The position numbers and the translations under genes were made by a program. From contig CAADGV010000040.1 in assembly GCA_900696645.1 (NCBI GenBank), positions 101,848 to 165,847 of the forward strand: a DNA stretch of 64,000 nucleotides, in the 5' to 3' direction. Source of the DNA: an uncultured Chlorobiota bacterium (GTDB lineage: Bacteria > Bacteroidota > Ignavibacteria > UBA10030 > UBA6906). Below, one piece after another: positions 8,658 through 18,880 of the stretch (the first letter of the stretch is position 1; every line of letters begins with the position of its first letter). A model generated the notes under the pieces. That model did not search any database. It was not told the origin of the DNA and saw only the letters and a program-made list of their open reading frames with translations.

Positions 8658-9347
8658 TTACAGAAGGAATTCAGCAAATTTCAGATCATCCTTCGTGGTG
8701 ATTTTGATGTTCTTGGGATCACCCGGAACAACCTTCACGGGAATCCTCAAGCGTTCCACTAACGAAGACTCATCGGTGCCCAAGAATGCCGACCGTTGAG
8801 CGGCAAGATGTGCCCGCATCAGAATTTCGTACCGGAATCCTTGCGGCGTTTGGACGGCCCGGAGCCTGCTTCGGTCAAGAGTTTTTCTGTAGAATCCGTC
8901 AGACTCAAGTTTGATGGTATCTTTTACCGGTACGCCAACAACCGCCGCTTTGTATTTCCGACTTGCGTCAATAATAGTGGTGATCACGTCACGCGATACG
9001 AGGGGCCTGACGGCATCGTGAACAAGAACAATATCCGGTGCTTCATCGAACGCAAGCAATCCGTTGCGAACCGAAAACTGTCGCTCAGTTCCCCCTACGA
9101 CAACATGAGAAACCTTCTTGAACCGGGCATTCGCCACGAGCCTCTCGGCGACCATGACCTGATTATCCGGAACAACTACAACTATCTCATCGACGAGAGG
9201 ATGGATGTCAAACACCCGGATGGAATGATACAGAACTGGCTTTCCCGCGAGAAGCATGAACTGTTTGGGAACATCACTTCCCATACGGCGCCCGCGGCCT
9301 CCGGCGGGAATCACAACGCCGACTCTATGAGTCTTTCTTTTTGCCAT
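8658..9347 (-). CDS. ispD: 2-C-methyl-D-erythritol 4-phosphate cytidylyltransferase
   Basis: 229 residues, the normal size. IspD joins CTP and MEP in the non-mevalonate isoprenoid pathway. The nucleotide-binding loop VVIPAGGRGRRMGSDVPKQF spans residues 10-29, followed by LVHDAVRPLV near 108-117 (metal/CTP-binding Asp) and the IPVKVVPGDPKNIKITTKDDL segment near 203-223 containing the MEP-binding Lys. The start lies 23 bases inside the end of the permease gene, so translation is probably coupled. No ispF is fused or adjacent. Confidence 0.96.
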   Translation of the reverse strand: MAKRKTHRVGVVIPAGGRGRRMGSDVPKQFMLLAGKPVLYHSIRVFDIHPLVDEIVVVVPDNQVMVAERLVANARFKKVSHVVVGGTERQFSVRNGLLAFDEAPDIVLVHDAVRPLVSRDVITTIIDASRKYKAAVVGVPVKDTIKLESDGFYRKTLDRSRLRAVQTPQGFRYEILMRAHLAAQRSAFLGTDESSLVERLRIPVKVVPGDPKNIKITTKDDLKFAEFLL

Positions 9348-11163
9348 AATAGTCGATCGAGAAATTGAACTCCGGAAACTCTTTCGGCAGTTTCATAATA
9401 CTGAATACCATCACGCCGATGGAGATGCGGTCGATCCAGGATGATAGCGGCCATCCAAAATGGAATGTGATCTGTTTGTGCGGCAGCTCGTACTTGAACA
9501 CATACAACAATTCCTCAATACTATCGTACAGGGTTTGTCCGCTTTGCACAAACCGGAAATGGTTCGGAGCAACGCGGGGGGGAACTCCTGCCCGCGGTGA
9601 GTAAAAGCTGATATACGCCACCGAGGGATCCGGCGTCCCGCCTTCTTCAAGCGGCCTTTTGAAATACACGTCGATCTTGTCGCCCGGTGCCTCTGCGAGA
9701 TGAAGAATCATTTCCATGGGAGTATCGGTTTCCTCGATGACTTTCTTCTCGGGAGGCCGCTTCTTTGCAACAAACAATCCGACTACTAAAAAGAAGACTG
9801 TCGCTCCTGCCCACAACCCAACACCGTAGGGTCTTGTGAACGCAAGGTATGCAAAACAACTCGCCAGAATAACAAACAGCACGAGCGTACCGAACCGGGA
9901 CGTATTGTATTCACGAATCTCCTTCGTTCCTTTGAAATAGCGGTAGAAGAGCAGGCTACCCATGTTGATGACGAAGCTCGCAACAAGAGAGAGTGCATAC
10001 ATTTCCGCCAGCGTCTTTTGTTCACCCTCAGTTATCAAGATTATGCAGGTGAAGAAAATGGCGCTGAGAACGTGAATCCGGTAGAGCGATTGCCGCCGGT
10101 TCGTCTTGATAATCCAATGAAAATCGTAGCGATGCGCAACACGCTCCATCAATTCGCTTGACGCGACAAATGCCGTGTTCACAGCCATGACGAGGGCAAT
10201 GCTGGCAATAACGCCGACGAGTACACCGAACGGTATGCCGTTGATAGCGGCAGCGTATTGGGTAATCAGGTCCGTTTCATGAACGGCCGGATCGAGTCCG
10301 GAAGTCAAAACTAAAGACGAAAGCAGCGGAGTAAAAATACCCGTGGTTACGGCAAGAAAGATATATGCCTTTCCGATCTCCTTCCAGCTTTTGACGAGTC
10401 CGGCAATCTGCACAACGGACTCTATACCGGAATACGCAAGGATACAACCCGAAATGCTGATAATGATAAACGCAAATCCCCCAATAATGCCTGCTTCGCC
10501 AATCTCAAAAAAAGAAGTCGAGTAACTCTGCCCGATACTCTGCCAGGATTCGGGTGTTGATTCGTACAATCCTGAGGCAAGCAGGCTGAGCAACACAACC
10601 GCCACAACGGAAAACAGCCCGAACGTGAACCGCGCATTCTCCCTAATGCCAAGAATGTTCAGTCCCGCTATCCCCCACACAATCCCAAACTGGAACATGA
10701 GTTTTTGCGTATGGGAGAACTGCATGAACGTAAGGCCGTTCTCCACCGCGCTAACGGTGGAAATACTTGCGGTGAGAACGTACACAACGAGAATCGATGC
10801 AACCGCAATGAAGGAAAGTGTGGGCCCGAGGACGAGATAGGAAAACGAATACACCCCGCCGCCGCGGATGTTGTGATGTTCGAGAATCTCCGCAATCTCC
10901 ACCATGCGTGTAGAAAGAAACCGCATAAGTATGGATGTGATTGCGAGAAATGCAATGGCGTACGTTCCGATAAACCGGAATGCTTCGCTGGGGGCGTAGA
11001 AGATGGACGTCAACTCGTCCATCAACGTGATGACGGCGATGGAAAGCCACGTCAGCCACCAGCGGCCATTGCTGAAGTAGGAAAGGAGCCCCTTCTTACG
11101 GGAGAGATAAACAAACGTCCCGATTACTGCAACGTTCAGAAGAACAAGCAGCAGGATCTTCAT
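9325..11163 (-). CDS. APC-superfamily transporter with C-terminal soluble domain
   Basis: 612 residues. The first about 470 residues form some 12 membrane helices; segments such as ISGCILAYSGIESVVQIAGLVKSWKEIGKAY and AVNTAFVASSELMERVAHRYDF are typical of APC amino acid permeases (TM6 region and TM8-loop). TM1 is preceded by an extra N-terminal hydrophobic helix (MKILLLVLLNVAVIGTFVYLS). The last about 130 residues (from KKRPPEKKVIEETD) are soluble and of no family I know. Substrate unknown. It sits between queA and ispD in the same direction, with 23 bases between it and queA's stop. Confidence 0.8.
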   Translation of the reverse strand: MKILLLVLLNVAVIGTFVYLSRKKGLLSYFSNGRWWLTWLSIAVITLMDELTSIFYAPSEAFRFIGTYAIAFLAITSILMRFLSTRMVEIAEILEHHNIRGGGVYSFSYLVLGPTLSFIAVASILVVYVLTASISTVSAVENGLTFMQFSHTQKLMFQFGIVWGIAGLNILGIRENARFTFGLFSVVAVVLLSLLASGLYESTPESWQSIGQSYSTSFFEIGEAGIIGGFAFIIISISGCILAYSGIESVVQIAGLVKSWKEIGKAYIFLAVTTGIFTPLLSSLVLTSGLDPAVHETDLITQYAAAINGIPFGVLVGVIASIALVMAVNTAFVASSELMERVAHRYDFHWIIKTNRRQSLYRIHVLSAIFFTCIILITEGEQKTLAEMYALSLVASFVINMGSLLFYRYFKGTKEIREYNTSRFGTLVLFVILASCFAYLAFTRPYGVGLWAGATVFFLVVGLFVAKKRPPEKKVIEETDTPMEMILHLAEAPGDKIDVYFKRPLEEGGTPDPSVAYISFYSPRAGVPPRVAPNHFRFVQSGQTLYDSIEELLYVFKYELPHKQITFHFGWPLSSWIDRISIGVMVFSIMKLPKEFPEFNFSIDYYGKKKDS

Positions 11164-11186
11164 TCAAAGCAAGCCCGTGTGATACA

Positions 11187-12227
11187 TCAGAGAATTAGCA
11201 TTGCGTCGCCGTAGCTGTAGAAGCGCATGCCATCTTTGATGGCGCGCTTGTACGCCTTCATAATGAAGTCACGCCCGGCGAACGCGGACACCAGCATCAG
11301 CAACGTCGATTCGGGCATATGAAAATTCGTAATCAGGTGGTCGGTCACTTTCAATTCATACGGGGGAAATATGAACTTGTCCGTCCAGCCGCGATTACTC
11401 TTCAAATGTCCGTCGGTTGTAACGCTGGATTCAATCGCCCTGCATGTGCTTGTGCCCGCAACAAATACATTTCCTCTGCTGTCAATGCATTTGTTGACAA
11501 TCTGGGCAGTCTCTTCAGAAATCTCATAATACTCTGAATCCATTTTGTGTTTCGTCAGATCCTCCACTTCAACGGGGCGAAACGACCCCAACCCGACATG
11601 AAGCACAACAGGCACAACGTGAACGCCTTTCTTTTTCAGAGCTGCGATAACCCGTTTCGAGAAGTGAAGGCCCGCCGTTGGCGCGGCAACAGCTCCGGTA
11701 ACCCGCGCAAAGATCGTCTGGTACATCTCCTTGTCTTTTTCCGTCGGGTCGCGCTTGATGTAGTACGGCAACGGCATGCGCCCGATCCGCTCGATGATTT
11801 TGAACAGATCGCCCTCCGCATTGAACCGTACTGTTCGGCCGCGAGAAGTAGTGTTATCAATAACTTCGCAGTAGAGATTGCCTTCATCGAAGAAGATCTT
11901 GTTGCCGATACGAACTTTGCGCGCAGGGTCAACGATCACATCCCAGATGTTTTCATTCTTGTTCAACTCGCGCAGTAGAAACACCTCGATTCTGGCGTTT
12001 GTTTTCTCCTTGCGGCCAAACAGGCGGGCAGGGAATACCCTTGTTTCATTGACAATCAGGCAGTCACCCTTCTTAAAGTACTGTGTGATCTTGTAAAACT
12101 TGTCATGTATCTGAATCGATTCATCGGCACGGTTCAGCACCATCAAGCGTGATTCATCCCTCGGGTTCGCAGGGTACTTGGCAATGAGATTTCTGGGAAG
12201 CGGATAACGAAAATCCGAAAGTTTCAT
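11187..12227 (-). CDS. queA: S-adenosylmethionine:tRNA ribosyltransferase-isomerase
   Basis: 346 residues from ATG 12227, where the protein begins MKLSDFRYPLPRNLIAKYP, the standard QueA opening. The frame is open further to a TTG at 12275 but those 16 residues match nothing in the family. QueA makes epoxyqueuosine in tRNA. Conserved parts: RDESRLMVLNR, KGDCLIVNETRVFPARLFGRK, the GAVAAPTAGLHFS segment near the middle, HVGLGSFRPVEVEDLTKHKMDSE, and the C-terminal NFHMPESTLLMLVSAFAG. An AGGAAAG element lies 11 bases before this ATG. Confidence 0.96.
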   Translation of the reverse strand: MKLSDFRYPLPRNLIAKYPANPRDESRLMVLNRADESIQIHDKFYKITQYFKKGDCLIVNETRVFPARLFGRKEKTNARIEVFLLRELNKNENIWDVIVDPARKVRIGNKIFFDEGNLYCEVIDNTTSRGRTVRFNAEGDLFKIIERIGRMPLPYYIKRDPTEKDKEMYQTIFARVTGAVAAPTAGLHFSKRVIAALKKKGVHVVPVVLHVGLGSFRPVEVEDLTKHKMDSEYYEISEETAQIVNKCIDSRGNVFVAGTSTCRAIESSVTTDGHLKSNRGWTDKFIFPPYELKVTDHLITNFHMPESTLLMLVSAFAGRDFIMKAYKRAIKDGMRFYSYGDAMLIL

Positions 12228-12257
12228 CTCTGTAGTTCTTTCCTCTTGTACATAAAT

Positions 12258-12288
12258 ACTCTCCTCCGCTATCAAGACAGAGGAGAGT
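12258..12288 (-). terminator. Hairpin between ppdK and queA
   Basis: ACTCTCCTC at 12258-12266 and GAGGAGAGT at 12280-12288 form a perfect 9-base-pair stem. On the minus strand it is followed by only ATTTATG, a weak T stretch, so it may attenuate rather than end transcription between ppdK and queA, or act in the queA leader. Confidence 0.4.
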
Positions 12289-12299
12289 GTGAATAGTCC

Positions 12300-15071
12300 T
12301 TAGCGCTTCTTCTTGCGTTTTGCGGCTTTTTTCCGCGACGGAAGCGTTCTCGCTGTTACGACTTTCTTGTCTGCCAACGCAGCACGTGCAGCCGCCAACC
12401 GGGCAATCGGCACACGGAACGGCGAACAGCTCACATAGTTCAGCCCGATCATGTGACAGAATTCTACGCTTGACGGATCGCCACCGTGTTCACCGCAGAT
12501 TCCGATTTTCAATGCCGGGCGAACGCCGCGACCTTTCTCCACAGCCATCTTCATCAGTGATCCGACGCCTTTGCGGTCGATAACCTCGAACGGATCCTTC
12601 TCGTACACTTCCATTTCAACATACGGTATGAGGAAACGTCCGGCATCATCCCGGCTGACGCCCAGAGTAGTTTGTGTGAGATCATTCGTACCGAAGCTGA
12701 AGAATTCGGCAACGGTCGCAACCTCATCGGCTGTAATGGCGCCGCGGGGAATTTCGATCATAGTACCGACAAGGTAGTTCAGCTTCACACCCTTCTCCTT
12801 CATCACTTCTCCGGCTACCTGCCGCACAATTTTCTCTTGGTGAGCAAGCTCTTTCACGTTGCCAACCAGAGGGATCATAACTTCAGGTTCGACTTTGATT
12901 CCCCGAAGCTGGACATTCGCCGCCGCCTCGAAAATAGCGCGGGATTGCATTTCCGTAATTTCGGGAAAAATCAATCCCAGACGGCAACCACGGAAGCCGA
13001 GCATCGGGTTGAACTCGTGCAAACTTGCAACGCGCTGATGCACTTTTTCGTAACTGATGCCCATCTGACTTGCGAGGGCCCGCTGTGCCGGTTCTTCGTG
13101 CGGAACGAATTCATGCAACGGCGGATCAATGGTACGAATCGTGACGGGACGGCCGTTCATCGCCTCAAAAATCCCCTCGAAATCTTCACGCTGCAGAGGG
13201 AGAAGTTTCGCAAGCGCAACCTTACGTTGCTCGACACTATCTGCGAGAATCATCTCACGCATCGGGCCGATCTTTCCCTCACCGAAGAACATGTGCTCGG
13301 TGCGGCACAATCCGATTCCTTCAGCACCGAATGCAACAGCATTGCGTGATTGATCGGGCTGGTCGGCATTGGTGCGCACTTTCAAACGGCGATACTTGTC
13401 GGCCCACGTCATGATCTTCTTGTACTCTTGATAGATAGGGGCATCCTTCGGATCAAGAGTCTTGTCGATCAATACTTGTAGAACCTCGGAAGGCTTTGTG
13501 GCAACCTTGCCTTCCATGACTTCTCCGGTAGTACCGTCAAGCGAAATCCAATCACCCTCTTTCACAACCTTCCCGTTCACTGACATTGTGTGTGTGCCGT
13601 AGTCAATGTTCAAGGCCGAGCATCCGGCGACACACACTTTGCCCATTTGGCGCGCAACGAGGGCGGCATGCGATGTCATACCGCCGCGAGCTGTGAGGAT
13701 ACCTTCCGCAGCGTCCATTCCCTTGATATCTTCAGGAGAGGTTTCAATGCGCGTCAGGATTACCGACTCACCGCGCTTCTTCCATTCTTCGGCATCGGGG
13801 GCATTGAATACGACGCGTCCGGTTGCTGCGCCGGGACCGGCGTTCAGCCCCCTTGCAAGCAGTCGCCCGTTGGTGATTGCGGCATTTTTCTCGTGCAGGT
13901 CGAACACGGGGCGGAGCAACTGATTCAGCTGATCAGGCTCAATCCGTTGCAATGCCTCCCGATCCGAAATCAGCCGTTCATTCACCATGTCCACCGCAAT
14001 CTTGATAGCCGCAAACGCCGTGCGTTTCCCGACCCGGCATTGAAGCATGTACAGCTTGCCTTGTTGAATGGTGAATTCAATATCCATCATGTCACGATAG
14101 TGCTTCTCCAGCCTCTTCCGGATGACATCGAGTTGTTTGTAGATTGTCGGATTTGCTTTTGCGAGTTCGGAAATCGGAAGCGGGGTTCGCGTGCCCGCAA
14201 CGACATCCTCACCCTGCGCATTCATGAGGTACTCACCGTAGAATACATTTTCGCCCGTTGCCGCATCTCTCGTAAATGCCACACCCGTTCCCGAATCCTC
14301 TCCCATGTTGCCGAACACCATCGACTGAATATTGACGGCGGTTCCCCACGATTCAGGGATGTCGTACATTTTGCGGTAGGCAATAGCCCGTTCGTTGTTC
14401 CATGACCCGAACACAGCACCGATAGCTCCCCACAATTGCGACATCGGGTCTTGCGGGAAGTCATGCCCCGTTTTATCCTTGATTGCCGTCTTGAACAATC
14501 CGACAAGTTCTTTCATGTCGTCGGCATTAAGGTCGGTATCAAGGTGAACGCCTTTGGATTTCTTTTTCTCTTCAATGATGAGTTCGAACGGATCAATTTC
14601 ATCCTTGTGAACAGGTTTCAACCCGAGGACAACGTCGCCGTACATCTGCACGAAACGTCGGTAGGAGTCGTAAACAAAGCGAGGGTTGTTTGTCTTCTTC
14701 ACCAATCCTTCGGCAACGGCATCGTTCATACCCAGGTTGAGAATGGTATCCATCATGCCGGGCATTGATGCACGGGCACCCGACCGGACAGAAAGCAGCA
14801 GCGGGTTCTTTACATTGCCGAGCTCCGCACCCATCATTTTCTCAACTTTCTTCAGAGACTTTGCAACTTCAGCTTTCAGTGTTTTGGGATATGTTTTTTT
14901 GTTCGCATAGTAATAGGTGCAGACTTCCGTCGATATCGTAAATCCTGCCGGTACAGGCAGTCCGATATTTGTCATCTCGGCCAGATTGGCACCTTTGCCT
15001 CCCAGGAGGCCTTTCATTTCAGCTTTTCCTTCGGCTTTGCCACTGCCGAACACGTAAACATATTTCTTCAT
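12300..15071 (-). CDS. ppdK: Pyruvate, phosphate dikinase
   Basis: 923 residues. It interconverts pyruvate + ATP + Pi with PEP + AMP + PPi. The N-terminal nucleotide domain has [21 protein letters not shown] (24-44) and [19 protein letters not shown] (96-114). The phosphohistidine domain has [15 protein letters not shown] with catalytic His 468. The C-terminal TIM barrel has [24 protein letters not shown] and [15 protein letters not shown] with the catalytic Cys. The last about 20 residues ([12 protein letters not shown] end) form a very basic tail absent from most relatives. Its PPi product or substrate links to the membrane pyrophosphatase at 4597. Same-strand neighbours are the glutamine-amidotransferase-like gene and queA. 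Confidence 0.97.
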   Translation of the reverse strand: MKKYVYVFGSGKAEGKAEMKGLLGGKGANLAEMTNIGLPVPAGFTISTEVCTYYYANKKTYPKTLKAEVAKSLKKVEKMMGAELGNVKNPLLLSVRSGARASMPGMMDTILNLGMNDAVAEGLVKKTNNPRFVYDSYRRFVQMYGDVVLGLKPVHKDEIDPFELIIEEKKKSKGVHLDTDLNADDMKELVGLFKTAIKDKTGHDFPQDPMSQLWGAIGAVFGSWNNERAIAYRKMYDIPESWGTAVNIQSMVFGNMGEDSGTGVAFTRDAATGENVFYGEYLMNAQGEDVVAGTRTPLPISELAKANPTIYKQLDVIRKRLEKHYRDMMDIEFTIQQGKLYMLQCRVGKRTAFAAIKIAVDMVNERLISDREALQRIEPDQLNQLLRPVFDLHEKNAAITNGRLLARGLNAGPGAATGRVVFNAPDAEEWKKRGESVILTRIETSPEDIKGMDAAEGILTARGGMTSHAALVARQMGKVCVAGCSALNIDYGTHTMSVNGKVVKEGDWISLDGTTGEVMEGKVATKPSEVLQVLIDKTLDPKDAPIYQEYKKIMTWADKYRRLKVRTNADQPDQSRNAVAFGAEGIGLCRTEHMFFGEGKIGPMREMILADSVEQRKVALAKLLPLQREDFEGIFEAMNGRPVTIRTIDPPLHEFVPHEEPAQRALASQMGISYEKVHQRVASLHEFNPMLGFRGCRLGLIFPEITEMQSRAIFEAAANVQLRGIKVEPEVMIPLVGNVKELAHQEKIVRQVAGEVMKEKGVKLNYLVGTMIEIPRGAITADEVATVAEFFSFGTNDLTQTTLGVSRDDAGRFLIPYVEMEVYEKDPFEVIDRKGVGSLMKMAVEKGRGVRPALKIGICGEHGGDPSSVEFCHMIGLNYVSCSPFRVPIARLAAARAALADKKVVTARTLPSRKKAAKRKKKR

Positions 15072-15125
15072 CGTCTATTTTCCTTTGGTGAATGTAAAGT
15101 GCATCGTTAATGATGGTACAGTTTT

Positions 15126-15824
15126 TCAGTCCTCTGCTTTTGACACAACCGCAAGAACGAAGTGTTCGAGCAGGTTCTTTGAGCACGGGTTTGCGTGATC
15201 TTCCATCCGCTCGGGATGCCACTGCACAAGTTGCAGGAAGGGCCTGGCTTCACTCTCTTCCCATTCCAGTCCTTCCACTACGCCGTCAGAAGATCTTGCA
15301 GTAACGCGCAAACCCTTCGCCACCACATCAACCGCCTGATGGTGTGCGGTGTTGACTTCGCCTTTTGCCGCCTCGACAATCCAGTGCAACGTCGTGCCCC
15401 GCTCAATCTCGACTTTGTGACGGCGATCTTTGCCTTCCTTCGTTTTCCCGTGATTCTTATGTCCTTCGCGTTCAAGATCGGAAATGAGGGAGCCGCCAAG
15501 TGCCACGTTGCACACTTGCATTCCCCGGCAAATACCGAGAATTGGGGTCCCTTTCTTTACCGCTTCCTTCACAAGTTTGATTTCAAAGGCATCACGCTTT
15601 TCGTTGATATCGTCGAGATCCTTTGCATGATCGTCGCGGCCGTAAAATTTCGGGTGCACATCACTTCCCCCGGTGAGAATCAACCCGTCGCACTTTTTGA
15701 TCTCCTTCAGGTTATTCGCTTCATGTGACAGCTTGATGACTTCGACCTGCTTTGCAACTTTCCTTAACCAGTGAACATAGTTGTCGTACTTCTTGTTGAA
15801 TGTGTCCGTAATTCCAATAATCAT
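15126..15824 (-). CDS. Class I glutamine amidotransferase-like hydrolase (peptidase C26, PuuD-like)
   Basis: 232 residues. The nucleophile elbow is GICRGMQVCN with Cys 99, and the catalytic His-x-Glu is QWHPER with His 203 and Glu 205; GSDVHPKFYGR near 53-63 is the substrate-side loop of gamma-glutamyl-GABA hydrolases. The family cleaves gamma-glutamyl amides such as gamma-glutamyl-GABA; the exact substrate here is not known. Its ATG overlaps the lpxK stop by 4 bases (ATGA), so it is translationally coupled to lipid A synthesis genes, an unusual neighbourhood for PuuD and not explained by the sequence. Confidence 0.88.
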   Translation of the reverse strand: MIIGITDTFNKKYDNYVHWLRKVAKQVEVIKLSHEANNLKEIKKCDGLILTGGSDVHPKFYGRDDHAKDLDDINEKRDAFEIKLVKEAVKKGTPILGICRGMQVCNVALGGSLISDLEREGHKNHGKTKEGKDRRHKVEIERGTTLHWIVEAAKGEVNTAHHQAVDVVAKGLRVTARSSDGVVEGLEWEESEARPFLQLVQWHPERMEDHANPCSKNLLEHFVLAVVSKAED

Positions 15825-16876
15825 GATATGATCTTTCCCCTGATGGAGTTGTTAATACTCGAGTGAAGTGTTTCTTGTCCCCCGACAATCTCCACCCGTA
15901 TTGTTGCATAGAAAACCGGAACCTCGCCAATCAGTTTTTGAGCTGTATTCCTGTCTGAACGAATCCTGACTGCATCCTTTTCCGTGGTGATACACGCATC
16001 GACATTCATCGCTTTTGCGAACGAAGCAAGCGTGAGCATATCGGCTTCCGAGTAGCGATGGTGATCGGGAAACCGCATGTCGCTCAGAGGATTGAACCCC
16101 GTCTCCCGCAGTTGAATCGTGAATGCTTCATGATTCCCGATCCCGCTGAACGCAATCACACTCATCCGCTTCACAACGTCCGGCGATGCAAGGCCGTCGT
16201 CATGCACACGCCGAATTTCATGAAGAGTGTAATGAAAACGGACAAATGGCGCAGTTGTAAATGAACTGAGTTTCTTTTCAAGTCCAGCATGGTCAGGATT
16301 GTTTTCGTTGAACCTCGATAGCGCAACGATTTTTGCTCGCCGCAATCCCGAGAGCGGTTCTCGCAATCTTCCAGCCGGAACAACAGCATCATGCAAAACA
16401 TTCGTCGTCGCATCTACGACGACGATATCCAAGTTTCGTTTCAAATAGCGATGCTGAAAACCATCATCCATCACCAACACATCCGCCCCGAATTGAACAG
16501 CTTTCCGTGCAGCATCGGCCCGCTTTTCGGATACAACCACAATTGAAGCGGGAAATTTGTGCGCAATCTGAACGGGCTCGTCGCCACCCTGTTCCGCTGT
16601 AGCGACTATCTTCTCTCCGTCTGATACAACAGCAACACCGGTCGAATTCCGCTTGTATCCCCGGCTGACAACGCCAACCCTTCTTCCGTCACGAAGCAAG
16701 TATTCAACGATGTATTCAACCAGCGGTGTTTTGCCTGTTCCACCGACAGTGAGGTTCCCGACTGAAATAACCGGGACACCCGCATCTTCCGATTTCAATA
16801 CGCCCCAATCAAACAGCTTGTTGCGAACAATCACAACGAACGCATACAGCCACGAAAGCGGAAGTAACAATTTCAT
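15821..16876 (-). CDS. lpxK: Tetraacyldisaccharide 4'-kinase
   Basis: 351 residues from ATG 16876 (a TTG two codons earlier is also in frame). LpxK phosphorylates the 4' position of the lipid A disaccharide at the inner membrane. An N-terminal membrane helix (LLLPLSWLYAFVVIVRN) precedes the P-loop SVGNLTVGGTGKTPLVEY. VVSRGYKRNS, the DVLVMDDGFQHRYLKRNLDIVVVDAT segment with its DDGFQH motif, and VPAGRLREPLSGLRRA are all family marks. The gene follows the TPR lipoprotein and lpxB in the same operon, consistent with the step order LpxB then LpxK. Confidence 0.96.
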   Translation of the reverse strand: MKLLLPLSWLYAFVVIVRNKLFDWGVLKSEDAGVPVISVGNLTVGGTGKTPLVEYIVEYLLRDGRRVGVVSRGYKRNSTGVAVVSDGEKIVATAEQGGDEPVQIAHKFPASIVVVSEKRADAARKAVQFGADVLVMDDGFQHRYLKRNLDIVVVDATTNVLHDAVVPAGRLREPLSGLRRAKIVALSRFNENNPDHAGLEKKLSSFTTAPFVRFHYTLHEIRRVHDDGLASPDVVKRMSVIAFSGIGNHEAFTIQLRETGFNPLSDMRFPDHHRYSEADMLTLASFAKAMNVDACITTEKDAVRIRSDRNTAQKLIGEVPVFYATIRVEIVGGQETLHSSINNSIRGKIIS

Positions 16877-16890
16877 AATCAAGGGGGAAC

Positions 16891-17745
16891 TTACTTCCCC
16901 AATTCCTTCAGCTTCTTCTCCACATCGGCAAGTTTGTCGGTTGCCTTGTATGTCGTGTGAAGAAGCTTAAGTGATGTCAGAATTCCAATCTTGTCGTCTT
17001 TGAGCCGCGAGAAATCGGCGCTGTTGCCGCTGTCGGGATTCTTTCTCAAATCCGCCGTTTTGGCATCAATCGCCTTCAGTCCGGCATAGAATGTTCGTTC
17101 CGCCGTCTGGTCGCGGTCCACTTTCATGTATGCTCTCCCCATTTGGCGGTAGAATGATCCGATGAACGGAGACGACTTGAATTTCTCAACTGCATCTTTG
17201 CACACTTTGATGACGTTGTTGAAATCTTCAGCACTGAAGTATGCATAGCTCAGATTGTAGAATTGCCGGTCGTACGGAAATTTGTCGGCATTCTTGCGTG
17301 CATACTTCAGAAGAGTCTTGTTGTCGCTGACGGCATTAGAGACTTCACAAATCCGTTCGTATGTGTCAGAATCCGTCACACCCAGCGCTTCAAGCGTAAC
17401 GTAGTAGTCGCGTGATTGCCGCAGCAACTCTCTTTTCTTGCTTCCGGCATCCGGTGCCATCCCAAGATCATAGTGGAGCGAGGCCAAATCGGCCAGCACA
17501 TCGGTGTCGTTGGCATCCAACGTGAGAGCCTGCTGAAGAACAATTCTGGCGCTGTCAAATTGTTGAAGGAGATACAGTTGATGGCCGTGTTTGTATAACA
17601 TCTCCTTCGTCGCAACGGGAGGCACAACAGATTCCATTTTCTCCGACTCGGATGAGGAACCGCAGCCGAACAGCAACAACGTCGAACCCAGCAACACAGG
17701 GAACGCGAGGTGTGCTGGATTGATTCGATTCTTGGGTCGATTCAT
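16891..17745 (-). CDS. TPR-repeat lipoprotein
   Basis: 284 residues. The N-terminus has a lipoprotein signal ending LLLFGC with Cys 28 as the likely lipidated residue, followed by a Ser/Glu linker. Residues about 45-240 consist of helical pairs of TPR type (for example YKHGHQLYLLQQFDSARIVLQQALTLDANDTDVLADLASLHYDLG and NLSYAYFSAEDFNNVIKVCKDAVEKF). It probably sits in the envelope as a protein-binding scaffold. The start overlaps the lpxB stop by 4 bases (ATGA), and lpxK follows 14 bases later, so it is embedded between two lipid A genes; a role in lipopolysaccharide assembly is possible but unproven. Confidence 0.8.
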   Translation of the reverse strand: MNRPKNRINPAHLAFPVLLGSTLLLFGCGSSSESEKMESVVPPVATKEMLYKHGHQLYLLQQFDSARIVLQQALTLDANDTDVLADLASLHYDLGMAPDAGSKKRELLRQSRDYYVTLEALGVTDSDTYERICEVSNAVSDNKTLLKYARKNADKFPYDRQFYNLSYAYFSAEDFNNVIKVCKDAVEKFKSSPFIGSFYRQMGRAYMKVDRDQTAERTFYAGLKAIDAKTADLRKNPDSGNSADFSRLKDDKIGILTSLKLLHTTYKATDKLADVEKKLKELGK

Positions 17746-18875
17746 CCTGCTCTCCCAAGCTCAATAATTCCTTCGGCAACCTTTGCCGACGCGCCGCTTG
17801 TGCCGAGTCGGGCTTTGAGTACCGAGAGCCTTGACCGGAGATTGCCGGCATACGCGGCATCCGCAAGTTGCTTCTTCATTTCGTGTGTTATGTTCTGCAC
17901 ATTCATGTCTTTCTGCACAAACTCCGGAACGATCTTCTCGCCCGCGACTATATTTACGAGGCCGATATACGGAACGCCAACCAACATCCGCCCGATGCTG
18001 TACGTTACCGGCGACGTTTTGTACACCACTGCCATCGGTGTTCCGAACCAGCCGGTTTCCAGCGTTGCCGTTCCCGAGGTGACTATCGCTGCGTCAGCGT
18101 GTGCCATGACATCGTATGTTGCGTGTTCAACAAGCGTCACCCCAGCCGGTTCAGATACGAATCCTCTCAAGAATTCACTTCCCAAATTCGGCGCCACACC
18201 CACGGCAACCTGAATGCCAAGTTCCTGTTTCAAACGTGCCGCTGTCTCGAGCATTGTCGGGAAGATATTTTCGATTTCTTGCTTACGGCTACCGGGCAAA
18301 AGCGCGAGCAGTTTCTTCTCCCGATCAAATCCGTTTACGGAAAAGAATTCGTCCCGCGATATCTGCGATCCTATGCTCTCTGCAAGAGGATGCCCGACAA
18401 ACTCTACATCTATTCCTTCGTTCTTGTAGATTTCAACTTCAAACGGAAACACAACCTTCATCCGGTCAACGAGCGAGCGCATCTTCTTCACACGTCCCTT
18501 ATGCCACGCCCACACCTGCGGACTGATGTAATACAGAACCTTGATGTTCCGTTGTTTTGCTTTCTTCGCAAACCGAAGGTTGAAGCCCGGATAATCAATC
18601 AACACTACAACATCCGGCCTGCGGGCATCGAGAAGCGCTTCAAGCTTTCGTCCCAATTCGTTGATTGTCGAGAGATTCTTGAGAACCTCCATAAATCCCA
18701 TGAATGACAGGCCGGAGATGTGATGAACAAGTTCCATCCCTTCAGCCTTCATTCGATCTCCTCCGACTCCGAACACATCAACGGCAGGGAGACGACTTTT
18801 CAATTCTCGCACAACGCCCGAGCCGTGCAGGTCGCCTGATGCCTCACCCGCAATCATCATCACGCGCCCAAGCAT
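17742..18875 (-). CDS. lpxB: Lipid-A-disaccharide synthase
   Basis: 377 residues from ATG 18875 (GGAG 9 bases upstream); a TTG start at 18884 is possible. LpxB joins UDP-diacylglucosamine and lipid X. Family motifs: MMIAGEASGDLHGSGVVREL at the start, VFGVGGDRMKAEGMELVHH, LIDYPGFNLRFAKKAK, YYISPQVWAWHKGRVKKM, LLALLPGSRKQEIENIFP, and TSGTATLETGWFGTPMAVVYK near the C-terminus. Part of the tight cluster with the TPR lipoprotein and lpxK. The earlier lipid A genes lpxA, lpxC and lpxD are not in this window. Confidence 0.96.
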   Translation of the reverse strand: MLGRVMMIAGEASGDLHGSGVVRELKSRLPAVDVFGVGGDRMKAEGMELVHHISGLSFMGFMEVLKNLSTINELGRKLEALLDARRPDVVVLIDYPGFNLRFAKKAKQRNIKVLYYISPQVWAWHKGRVKKMRSLVDRMKVVFPFEVEIYKNEGIDVEFVGHPLAESIGSQISRDEFFSVNGFDREKKLLALLPGSRKQEIENIFPTMLETAARLKQELGIQVAVGVAPNLGSEFLRGFVSEPAGVTLVEHATYDVMAHADAAIVTSGTATLETGWFGTPMAVVYKTSPVTYSIGRMLVGVPYIGLVNIVAGEKIVPEFVQKDMNVQNITHEMKKQLADAAYAGNLRSRLSVLKARLGTSGASAKVAEGIIELGRAG

Positions 18876-18880
18876 AACGC

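Noticed and set aside
8643-8762. 39-codon plus-strand frame with AGGAG before its ATG and a TATAAT upstream
   Set aside because: It lies fully antisense to the end of ispD, has no known motif, and the promoter-like boxes fit the minus-strand plsY promoter better.
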